Shown here: piece by piece, positions 55,678-64,000 of the stretch
How the letters are laid out: every line of letters begins with the position of its first letter
How positions within the stretch are numbered: the first letter of the stretch is position 1
NCBI RefSeq assembly: GCF_902806685.2
Contig: NC_048538.1
Span: forward strand, 11,594,001-11,658,000
Source of the DNA: Maniola hyperantus
Taxonomy: Eukaryota > Arthropoda > Insecta > Lepidoptera > Nymphalidae
DNA length: 64,000 nt
Reading direction: 5' to 3'
Program-made: the position numbers and the translations under genes
The notes under the pieces: model-generated
What the model saw: the letters and a program-made list of their open reading frames with translations, nothing else
Told to the model about the DNA's origin: nothing
Database searches by the model: none

Positions 55678-55931
55678 CTATACTTATAAAAAGACTTGCC
55701 TTGACTAACTGACAGATTTATCAATAATGGAAGTCTAAGCTGCAGGGGTTTGAAACTTTAAATGTTGATAATAGGTTCGTTTTTTGACGTAAGTAATCAC
55801 TGCAAAAGGATTTTTGAAAATTCCACCCCTAAAAGTATTATTTTGGTTCATGTAAAAATCAGGATATATGTGCTTAAAGATTCCATCCCTATCAGAATTT
55901 GTGGCCGAGAGAATAAGGGGTGGTTAGCTAG
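55678..55931 (+). mobile_element. Highly decayed Helitron-like element
   Basis: TCTATACTTATAAAAAGAC, TTGACTAACTGACAG, GGATTTTTGAAAATTCCACCC, CTAAAAG and an end GGGGTGGTTAGCTAG|T. Confidence 0.5.
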
Positions 55932-56336
55932 TAATTGATATTAGTTCTAATTATTTCTTTCACAATCTGTAAACTAATCTGGATTATATTTAGTAGATAA
56001 CTTAATTTTTTTTAATTAATGAATAATGACAATAAGTAAGTATTATTATTGATTCTGTGAAAAAAGTTTAATGTTTATTTATTTTTAAATTGATTTAATT
56101 AGGCTTACAATATACCTTTTTATAAGAAATTTAACTTGAATATTCATTTGAAGCTTTAATACGGTTGAATAACATGTACATAATAGTAAAAGGGTCGGTT
56201 AATTTAAAAATGATGTGCATTCAAAGTTCACTCGAGAAGGTTTCAATTAAAAAGCTCTAATCGACCCGAAACGGTCGTCGAAATCGGTAGCATTTGTAAT
56301 CACCACGGCGTGAGTTTATATTCCTTAATGGACTTT
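55932..56336. other. No feature recognised
   Basis: Unique intron. TTCCTTAATGGACTTTGC (56321) resembles TTCCTTAATTGACTTCGC at 57316, on the other side of the tandem array. Confidence 0.4.
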
Positions 56337-57130
56337 GCTGAAGTAGTTCCAACTCTCCTTACGAGTAAGATATTTGAGTAAAAAACTACTACCTAGCGCA
56401 GATTGTAGTCGACTAAGTAAAGCTCCGTGCAAACTAGAGCGCGACATAACTACCAAGCTCTGTTTTTTGTCTCAATTAAATATTATAAAGTTATACAGAT
56501 TGGATAGGTAACGTAACGACTGCTGAAGTAGTTCCAACTCTCCTTACGAGTAATATATTTGAGTACAAAACTACCACCTAGCGCAGATTGTAGTCAACTA
56601 AGTAAAGCTCTGTGCAAACTAGAGCGCGACATAACTACCAAGCTCTGTTTTTTGTCTCAATTAAATATTATAAAGTTATACAGATTGGATAGGTAACGTA
56701 ACGACTGCTGAAGTAGTTCCAACTCTAATTACGAGTAAGATATTTGAGTACAAAACTACCACCTAGCACAGATTGTAGTCGACTAAGTAAAGCTCTGTGC
56801 AAACTAGAGCGCGACATAACTACCAAGCTCCGTTTTTTTGTTTCAAGTGAACATTATAAATTTACACGGATTGAATAGGTAACGTAACGACTGCTAAAGT
56901 AGTTCTCCAACTCTCCTTACGCGGTATGATATTTGATACTGCACCTCCTGTAGATTGTAGTCGACTAAGTAAAGCTCCGTGCAAACTAGAATAAGCGAAA
57001 AGCTTTGGTTTTTTTTTGGTACTTATTTGAATATTGCATGGATTGATGTAAAATACTGCAACAACTGCTGAAGTCGTTCCAACTCTCCTTATTGAGTATG
57101 ATATTGGACTAAAAACTACCACATTCCACA
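56337..57130 (+). repeat. 185-bp tandem array, five copies
   Basis: AAGTAGTTCC/AAGTCGTTCC anchors fall at 56341, 56526, 56711, 56897 and 57071. The first three units are 185 bp and nearly identical. The fourth is 174 bp and diverged. The fifth is cut near 57130 just before a hAT-type MITE. Shared internal blocks are GATTGTAGTCGACTAAGTAAAG, CAAACTAGAGCGCGACATAAC and TACAGATTGGATAGGTAACG. Confidence 0.9.
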
Positions 57131-57135
57131 GAGTG

Positions 57136-57245
57136 TATAGTCCGCGACAGGTCGAGAAGACAAGCGGGGCACATGAGTAGATATCCCTAATCGGGGCATG
57201 AGGTGGGGGGGCGTCCGCACACCCGCATCGGATTAGTCCGCTCGG
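57136..57245 (+). mobile_element. hAT-type MITE, truncated
   Basis: TATAGTCCGCGACAGGTCGAG start, TAATCGGGGCATGAGGTGGG and CCGCACACCCGCA interior. The right inverted end is absent. Confidence 0.7.
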
Positions 57246-58156
57246 GATTTTTGATTGTTACCTTGTAAAGTTTCATTAATTAGAAATAACATAACGTAAG
57301 TATGCGTAGTTTTATTTCCTTAATTGACTTCGCTTTAGTTATTTCAAGGATATCACAAACCGTACGGGAAGTAAAGTATAGTAGTCATTTCCGTTGATAA
57401 ATAATCATTTATTAAAGTAAGAATACAATCTAGATGATGAAGCACAATTCACTCCTTGGGGATATTATTAAATTTGATAATACCAAACAAATTAATTTGA
57501 AAATATTGATTGTGAGTAAATGGAAACCAATTTTCCAATTTAAGTGGAAGTCGAAGCGCGTAGATTTTATTTGCGCTTAGCTTTGTACATTAGGAATCGT
57601 GGCGTGGTGGGCCGCAGCAAGACCATTTGGTGCGATTTAACGTGTTTCATTAAGCGTTTTGTCGGTGTAATCGCAAGTAATTTAAGTGAAGAGAGACCGG
57701 CTTCCGACTTCGTAAGTATTTTGTGTTTTCTTTTTTAATTACTTCGTTTTAACTTTGTTGCCGGGCTTTAAACGCTGACTGACAGCGAAATAACAAACTT
57801 CTTTGTAACTATTTAGGGTGGATTTAATGAAATTGTAGGCTTTTTATAGGGTAGCGCCTCGCGGAATAGGTGATTTGGATGTCTGGTTACACGAAATCGC
57901 ACTCGTGGCTCTTTTATTGTAGTTTTTATAACTTTCAACACGCCTCTTGGTGTGTTACTTATATTTATTTGTACGGCGGCCGCCAAAAAAATATTATTTT
58001 TTAGTAGAACACTTTTGTAATGGCAATGTACTTACTTATTCGTAGTAAAAAAATCTTGGCCTACTGTTACTCTATATCAAATAATATGTTCTTATCGACT
58101 ACAAAACAAATCAAAAAAATATTTTACCTACTTACTTGAAATTAGTTAGGTATTTA
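57246..58156. other. No gene called; open frame ending at a donor-like site
   Basis: The 57544-57735 (+) frame (64 codons, starting GTG) runs into CTTC|GTAAGT at 57712. No convincing polypyrimidine-AG precedes it and the peptide is not Musashi-like. Confidence 0.3.
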
Positions 58157-58476
58157 CTAGATAATGCCGGTAACTTTGTACGCGTGGATTTAGGTTTTCA
58201 AAAATCCCATGGGAATTCCGAGATAAAAATTAGCTTAAATCCCTCTCCAAGATGCAAGCTATCATATTCCAAATAGATGATGCCCACTATTGCGTCCACG
58301 TGGATTAAGATTTTTTAAATCCCTTAAGAACTCTTTAATTTTCCGGGACTAAAATTTTATCGCCGTCGCCGGATTGCAAGCTTTCTCTATACCAAATTTT
58401 GTCAAAATCAGTTAATCGGATGGGCCGTCAAAATGTATTAGATAAACGACGACTTTCGCATTTATAATGTTAATAG
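58157..58476 (-). mobile_element. Lep1-like Helitron with duplicated 3' half
   Basis: A|CTAG at 58157 leads into a first 3'-half (TACGCGTGGATTTAGG, CAAAAATCCCATGGGAATTC, AAGATGCAAGCTATCAT). A second 3'-half follows at ~58275 (TAGATGATGCCCACTATTG, CGTCCACGTGGATTAAG), then the 5' half (AATCGGATGGGCCGTCAAAA, CTTTCGCATTTATAA). The copy at 61664 has the same layout. Confidence 0.7.
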
Positions 58477-58510
58477 GTGAGTACAGTCCTCACCTATTAA
58501 CATTATAAAT
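58460..58510. repeat. Perfect palindrome, 22-bp arms, at a Helitron 5' end
   Basis: ATTTATAATGTTAATAGGTG plus AG (58460-58481), loop TACAGTC, then the exact complement (58489-58510). The left arm contains the inverted 5' terminus of the Helitron. Confidence 0.9.
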
Positions 58511-58848
58511 TACAATTACACTGAATGTAACAACCAGTGTTAATTTTTTTTAAATTTGATTGCATAGGAATTACTTAGTGCTAAAATGGCGCTTCAAATA
58601 AGGTCAATAGTACAACGTTAATTAAAGGTAAAATACGCCATATAACATAGCCGTGAATAATGCGAGCGGCGTCGGCTGCAGCCTCACTCTGCGGTCGCTG
58701 GACTTATGCGCTACTGGACGCTAGTTATGAGCTCCGTCCCGCCCATAAGTCACTCGCTACATCTGTTCCATCATGCCCCGAACTTACCTTCATTATGAAG
58801 CAGCATAGACCAGGACACCACTGCTCAATCGATATATTCATACTAAAA
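58511..58848. other. No feature recognised
   Basis: Unique sequence. The 68-codon frame at 58660-58866 has no recognisable content. Confidence 0.35.
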
Positions 58849-59036
58849 TCTATGCTAATATTATAAATACGAAAGTTTGTCTGTCTATTTACCTGTCTTT
58901 TTTTTTTTAAATTCACTATAGGCACCCGCTTGTTTACTATCATAACCAGTCTGACCTAGGCTACTTTTATCCTGAAAAATAATTTGCACTTCATTTAAAA
59001 AAATCCACATGGACGAAGTTGTGGGATATCATCTAG
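58849..59036 (+). mobile_element. Lep1-like Helitron carrying a repeat fragment
   Basis: A|TCTATGCTAATATTATAAAT, TTTGTCTGTCTATTTACC, then AAATTCACTATAGGCACCCG (fragment shared with 29748), then CTGACCTAGGCTACTTTTATC, CACATGGACGAAGTTGTGGG, ATATCATCTAG|T. Confidence 0.75.
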
Positions 59037-61663
59037 TGTACATAATACAAAAGTTTTTTAATAAAAGTTTTTGAATAGTATTTGCAAAGGCAACTGAAAT
59101 TGTCGCTCTAAAGTTACACAGTTAAATAAAATTAAAAATTAAATCGTCCAAAATTCTAAAGTTATCTATATAGACCTAATCGAAGTTACAGAAGTTTCTT
59201 GTTAAAACGAAACTCTAAAGCCGTCCAGTAATAATAAAACTAAATTACATTGTAAGAGCCGTATTAGTTTCCGAGATATTCAGAGTTAAAATCAAAGTTT
59301 TGCATGTATTGGACACAGCTGCGCGTTCCCTATATACATTTTTCTTGAGCTGATTACACAAGTTCTATCGAAGTGGGAAATCAACTAAAACGCTGCAGTA
59401 AGAGGCGGCTGCAAAATTTTCTTCGCATCGAATGCATAAAAATAATTGGTGCCGCAACTTGATAGCATAGATGAACAGAAAATTAATTTTTTTATGATAG
59501 GACAGAATTGTAAGGAGTAGTTTATTCTACAGTGACGAGTTATGGAGACGTGAAATCAAAACTATAATAATATATCTATTTTTTATCCTGTGGCCTGAAC
59601 ACGTGAGTTTAACCGCAATATAACCAACGCTTTATCCTTTTTATGGTTTTAAGTGCAAATTTTCTTTTTACGAGTTTTCTACGATGAATTTGTTTTTCTA
59701 ATTAGTATGCAATTTTACATCTTACCAATATTGATAGAATTCGAGCGTTGAAATACAATAACGTCAGAGTAAAATGAACCAAAAAATTCTGTACCACCAA
59801 TTTTAATTTCACAAGATTTTCGCTTGGAACGCTTTTTGTAGATGTATGGATGAACTTGAACTTTAAAACAAGGTTATTAATGTCCGTTTTACTTTAACGC
59901 GGAAGTGTTTCAACGCTCTTATTCTATCAATGTTCGTGAGATGTACAATCTCAATCTAAGCGCACCGGTCGATCTAGGCAAATAAATATTATAAAAATTA
60001 AAATAAGACAAAAATTGGTGTTGGTGTCCAAAGTATAAATTAAAAACAGTACATAAAATAATAAAATTGAAGATTGAGTTTTGTTGTAAATTTAATAGAA
60101 CGATGCGAAAAAATAATGATAGTGTGCCATATATTACTTCTAAAATCGCTTGACTATCCCGAGTTTTAGAAAACGGTCTTGAAAGGAAAAGTTCTACATA
60201 GAGCCCGGAGCATACTTTGTAAAGAAATTGCATTTAATCATGTTGGGACCTCCTCATAACTTGGCTTTCTCTCGTGTATTTTATGAATTCCTACATACTT
60301 CTTGTCAACAATTACTTTAATACTTTCGCCGTCATGTAAGGTTTTATACGCCTCAAACTATTTTAATTTGGAACAACTTTGAAGTTGGGACCGGGTGGGA
60401 TTTTTGGAAGAATTGTTACAATTGAGGAAGAATTACTAAAATAAAAAAAATTACAAAAAGTCCTATGTAGGTAAATATTATATTATGCTCTCATCAGTTT
60501 GTATACCAATAGATATTATGGTTGTAATATATGACTAAAAGTCGTTGTACGAAGTTTTGTTTATTAATTTGCACCTTTTGAATAACGGTACAAGGTTTGA
60601 AGAAAACTGTATTTTTGCAATATGTTTTTTGGTTCTGCTGTCAATAAAATGAACTTAAAGAGGACATGTTTTCTGATAGATTTTGTAGGTCTTATATATC
60701 CGTGTAGTTATTTATCAACAAGTATTTTTATGACGTCACAGTAAAGCTAAAATGGCGGATGTAAAAGCAAATTACGTCGAACGAAAAATAAAGGAATAGG
60801 TATGTAAATTGATCGTGTTTTGTTTCTAATGAAGGGTCTTAAAGGAAAATCTTAATTATTGTATTTTCCTGCTCAAAAGAATTCAAACAACCAAATCGTG
60901 GTACGACGTTGGAATTGTTCCCTACTGGCTTCTTGTAACGTCAATTTTATTGATTAGTATTAGGAATTCGGTTATAATAGAGTTTCACTTTGTCGTAGCA
61001 GCGGTTTCATATTGATTCCTATAATAAGGAATGAACTCCTTTCATATTAATTTTCCAACTATTCCTACCGCTTCACATCAATAGTTCCACATTTAAAACT
61101 TTACCATACGCCCATAAACGTATTATTCCTACCGTACACCGCGCTGCTATCGTTTTTATTTTATAAGCCAGTATTTGAGTGAACACGTCACCGGCAGTCC
61201 CCTTTTATATTCGTCGCTTTAAAAGAATTCGCAATTACGTACATTGATACTCCTGTATCGTTATGTCCGCCTGGTGCTCGTCCCGTATGACAGGGCATGT
61301 ATAATTTGCTAAAATAATAGCAATATTAATTAATAACTTGAAAGTCAACACCCTCACCCTGTCATTAGTTAGAACAGAGACGTATGAGTATATCAATCAT
61401 TAGAGCGTTATCGCGCTCGCACACGACGTGCCTTCAAGTTACTTCGTCGTCTCTTGTTTGTGTTATTTGCGATGGTTTTAACTAAACCCACGTCAGATTT
61501 CTATTTAGCTTACGAGACAACTAGTGTCTTTTAACAACAAGATTAATTCCCTTCTCAGCTTTACATTACTTACCGTAATAACAGACTTAGTACAAAACTT
61601 TTTGTGACTTGTATTTTGATAAAACTAGTCATAACTTAATTAATATGTTATGTTAATTAGGTA
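59037..61663. other. Unique intron, no gene
   Basis: No coding sequence or repeat recognised. The 104-codon minus frame at 59919-60233 has no recognisable content. Confidence 0.4.
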
Positions 61664-61973
61664 CTAGATGATGCTCATGACGGCGTCCACTGGATTTAGG
61701 TTTTACAACTCCCGTGGGACCTCTTAGATTTTTCGAGAAAAAAAATAATCCTGTATCTCTCCAGGATGCAAGCTAAATATATATTATATTAAATAAATTA
61801 TGCCCGCAACCTCGTCCACGTAGAATTAGCTTTTTAAATCCTTAGTATTTCTTTAAACTGGGACTAAAATAGCCTATGACCTTTTATGGGAATGCTATTT
61901 CTGTACGTTAGTTCAGTTTAACGGAAGAGCCGTGAAAAGCTAGCCGACTGAGACACACTTTTGTATTTATAAA
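61664..61973 (-). mobile_element. Lep1-like Helitron with duplicated 3' half
   Basis: CTAG at 61664, first 3'-half (GGCGTCCACTGGATTTAGG, TCTCTCCAGGATGCAAGCT), second 3'-half from ~61800 (ATGCCCGCAACCTCGTCC, ACGTAGAATTAGC), then TAGCCTATGACC and AGAGCCGTGAAAAGCTAGCC, with 5' end CACTTTTGTATTTATAA. Same architecture as 58157. Confidence 0.7.
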
Positions 61974-61976
61974 TAA

Positions 61977-62177
61977 CTAGCTTATGTCCTCGACTTCATC
62001 CGCATGGACAACGCAAATTTTGAACCCTTATTTTACCCTCTTGGGTGTAAATTTTTAAAAACTTTACTTGGCGGATTTCTCCGTCATAATAGCTATCTGC
62101 ATGCAAAAGTTCAGCTCGATCCGTCCAATAGTTGATAGATCAGTCAGTCATTCATCTTTTTCTTTTATATATTTGGA
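61977..62177 (-). mobile_element. Helitron, family A, complete
   Basis: A|CTAG at 61977, CATCCGCATGGACAACGC, GTCATAATAGCTATCTGCATG, GATCCGTCCAATAG, CAGTCAGTCATTC, and 5' end CTTTTATATATTTGGA|T. It directly abuts the Helitron at 61664-61973. Confidence 0.8.
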
Positions 62178-62332
62178 TTTATTTGTGGTTATCAGACGCC
62201 CGATAGGTAATAATATGTAAATTGTAAATATGCCTGATATTATGTAAGAATTACGTGTAGTTACGTAAAATGTTTTCAACCAAGTACAAGCACGGGTAAT
62301 TATAACTGCGATAAAAATTACATATATCTGTT
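62178..62332. other. No feature
   Basis: AT-rich spacer. Confidence 0.4.
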
Positions 62333-62417
62333 TTCACGGTCCGGATGTGGGTACGGGTTTCAGAACGGACATAGAATGAAACCCACCGCGTTCCAGGTCA
62401 AAATTCCGGACCGTGAA
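62333..62417. repeat. 85-bp fold-back sequence
   Basis: Outer arms TTCACGGTCCGGA (62333-62345) and TCCGGACCGTGAA (62405-62417) are exact complements. An inner pair GGGTTTCA / TGAAACCC extends the stem. It may be a very small MITE. Confidence 0.75.
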
Positions 62418-62543
62418 TTTAATATTTAATGGCACCCTCTACTAGAACATTCACCGACTCCAAAATACTTTCTAGAGGAAGAGCTGGCGCTCATCATACC
62501 ATATTGTCAAAAGTAGTTGAAAAAATAAAATAAATATTAGATA

Positions 62544-62733
62544 CTAGATGATGCCCACGACTTCGTCCGGATCGGTTTAGGTTTTTAAAAATCTCGTGGA
62601 AACTCTTTAATGTTCCGAGATAAAAAGTAGCCTATGTCGTTACCCACGATGTAAGCTAGCTCTGTACCAAATTTCATGAAAAGCTAACACACAGACAGAC
62701 AGACAGACCGACAGACACAATTTCGCAATTATA
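62544..62733 (-). mobile_element. Lep1-like Helitron
   Basis: A|CTAG, ATGATGCCCACGACTTCGTCC, AAAAATCTCGTGGAAACTC, AAAAAGTAGCCTATGTCG, GATGTAAGCTAGCTCTGTACC, (CAGA)n and CAATTTCGCAATTATA. It is nearly complete and continues straight into a GATA tract. Confidence 0.8.
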
Positions 62734-63095
62734 GATAGATAGATAGAAATACTTTATTGCACAAAAAAAAAAAAAAATTACATAACTATTACAGAAACTT
62801 AAACTAACAAAATTATTGTATGCAAAGGCGGCCTTATTGCTCACAGCAATCTCTTCCAGGCAACCTTTGGTGAAAGGAGAAACTAGATGTGTTGGATAGT
62901 ACTTACACTATTAATAACTTAATTATAATACTAGTATGGATTAGTATGGATATGGAAGTGTGGATTTCGAGTACAGCTGTTATTGGTGCCGTCATCTATT
63001 TGGATATGTAATGTGCCCCACAAGGGCATTGTCATACTGGGGACATACACACGTATTTCTAGCGATTTAAGGCGATTCTTGAAGGTGCTTGCAGC
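62734..63095 (-). mobile_element. LINE 3' UTR with GATA-type tail
   Basis: Reading the minus strand: GGTTGCCTGGAAGAGATTGC, TGTGAGCAATAAGGCCGCC, then GTGCAATAAAGTATTTC and (TATC)n. This is a common lepidopteran LINE 3' end carrying its own AATAAA. It probably continues beyond the hAT MITE at 63096-63241, which interrupts it. Confidence 0.65.
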
Positions 63096-63249
63096 CAGTG
63101 GCGTGCACAGGGTTTGGAGCCAGGGTAGGCACTAGATAAGTAGGAGCCTGTTCACTTGCAGGTCATAATGAAAAATATGCATTAAGCTATTACAACTGGG
63201 GTAAGCAGTGCATTTATGCTTCTATGACCTGCACGCCACTGCTTGCAGC
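63088..63249. mobile_element. hAT MITE with 8-bp target duplication
   Basis: The element at 63096-63241 (146 bp) has inverted ends CAGTGGCGTGCA / TGCACGCCACTG. It is flanked by CTTGCAGC at 63088-63095 and 63242-63249. Sub-terminal GCAGGTCATA and TATGACCTGC also pair. The CAGTGGCG end and 8-bp duplication place it with hAT elements. Confidence 0.9.
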
Positions 63250-63489
63250 TGATGCATAAAAAGGGTCAAGTGTATATATACACCATGAATCCAATTCATA
63301 ATCGACTACTATCCAAACCACAGGAGTCTGTAGAATTTCGACTCAATCGGACTAATGGACGTAGCCGAAAAATCAGTTATCTTGTAACGGAATGACAATA
63401 TTATACGAACAAGGCAATCGAATAAAAGCTTTTAAAACGAAATGAGAACTGATTAAGTGGCTACTTAGTCGTCTGAAAAATAATATACG
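63250..63489. other. Probable remainder of the LINE 3' region
   Basis: No coding content. A 14-bp palindrome GTGTATATATACAC lies near 63270-63283. Confidence 0.4.
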
Positions 63490-63840
63490 TTGACCTTCTT
63501 CTTCTTCCTTACCTTATCCCACGCTACGTGGAGTCGGCACAACATGTCTTCTTCTTCCACTCACTTCTCTCATTCGTCAACGCATATCCTCTTTCACGCA
63601 ATCCATCCACCTTTTCTTTGGTCGTCCTCTCCAGTTTTCTATTATTCTTCTAGTGACATGGCTTTCTTGCCTCCGCATTATATGCCCATACCATGCATAC
63701 CTAATACCCCTCATCTTTTCTACCACTGGCGCTACTTTTACACTTCCCCATATATATTCATTCCTTATCTTATCCATCCTTGTCACACCACACATCCATC
63801 TCAACATTCGCATTCTGAAAAATACGTTGACCTATTTTCT
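63490..63840 (-). pseudogene. RTE-like LINE reverse transcriptase C-terminal fragment
   Basis: The minus strand (63813 to 63577) encodes MRMLRWMCGVTRMDKIRNEY, then KVAPVVEKMRGIRYAWYGHI, MRRQESHVTRR and RGRPKKRWMDCVKEDMR before a stop. A decayed KKTCCADP-like end and a (GAA)n-type tail follow. MLRWMCGVTR, WYGHVMRR and GRPKKRW are the standard C-terminal blocks of this LINE group. The catalytic domains are missing. It is a different lineage from the VQQWTSI-ending RTE copies. Confidence 0.85.
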
Positions 63841-63884
63841 AATTAATACTCAGATTTTGTCAAACTATCCTTCTTTGACCACTT

Positions 63885-64000
63885 TCCTGGTGCAGTGATT
63901 AGCGCTGTGGTCATATAACTGGGAGGTCTCGAGTTCGAATTCTAGCAGGGGCAATTGGGAATTTATAATTTCTAAATTATCACTGGTCTAGTCTGGTGGG
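63885..64000 (+). mobile_element. tRNA-derived SINE, cut by the window edge
   Basis: TGGTGCAGTGATTAGCGCTG (A-box region), GTCTCGAGTTCGAATTCTAG (B-box region), then GGGAATTTATAATTTCTAAA and TCTAGTCTGGTGGG at the edge. The last part matches the SINE at 40325-40577, identifying the family's head. Confidence 0.75.

Larger units (their letters stand above)
52253..64000 (+). other. Rbp6: Intron downstream of the second visible Rbp6 exon
   Basis: Begins with a consensus GTAAGT donor. No RRM2 exon (expected MVTRTKKIFVGGL-like) was recognised in the remaining 11.7 kb. Confidence 0.65.

Noticed and set aside
63490..63898. Plus-strand frames of 118 and 81 codons
   Set aside because: Shadows of the real minus-strand LINE reverse transcriptase fragment.

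Overview
This 64 kb window looks like nuclear DNA from a moth or butterfly (Lepidoptera). It is AT-rich and full of dispersed repeats typical of that order: short Helitron-like elements that run from TC to CTAG between A and T, fold-back DNA elements, tRNA-derived SINEs, and RTE-like LINE tails ending in GATGATG runs. No prokaryotic gene organisation is present.

The only host gene I can support is on the + strand. It shows as two small coding exons, at 30599-30683 (85 bp) and 52211-52252 (42 bp, 14 codons). They join in frame across a 21.5 kb intron and encode the end of the first RRM and the start of the RRM1-RRM2 linker of a Musashi-family RNA-binding protein. The linker matches Rbp6 better than Musashi itself. 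On this reading 1-30598 is upstream intron, 30684-52210 is one complete intron, and 52253-64000 is downstream intron. All the other material lies inside introns.

Layout: 1-1300 holds three short tandem repeats, including a 354-bp array that runs off the left edge. 1300-18800 is unique AT-rich DNA with Helitron, hAT-MITE and LINE debris. 18811-22316 is a CR1/Jockey-group non-LTR retrotransposon, truncated at the 5' end but with an uninterrupted 962-codon endonuclease-reverse transcriptase frame and a 7-bp repeat tail. 22317-30598 is more debris, including an RTE fragment and a small fold-back element. 30599-52252 carries the two exons, a tRNA-derived SINE just after the first exon, an inverted pair of MITEs, several Helitrons and long unique stretches. 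52253-64000 has a 185-bp tandem array, nested Helitrons, a hAT MITE inside a LINE tail, an RTE fragment and a SINE cut by the right edge.

The more unusual signals are structural. They include several near-perfect short-loop palindromes (two of them incorporate a Helitron end), two Helitron copies sharing the same duplicated 3' half, Helitrons that abut at CTAG|T, and a reverse transcriptase frame with no ATG before its endonuclease domain. I found no CRISPR array, bacterial-type operon, true tRNA or rRNA gene, or convincing new multi-gene system. Family names are from memory of sequence patterns; no database search was run.
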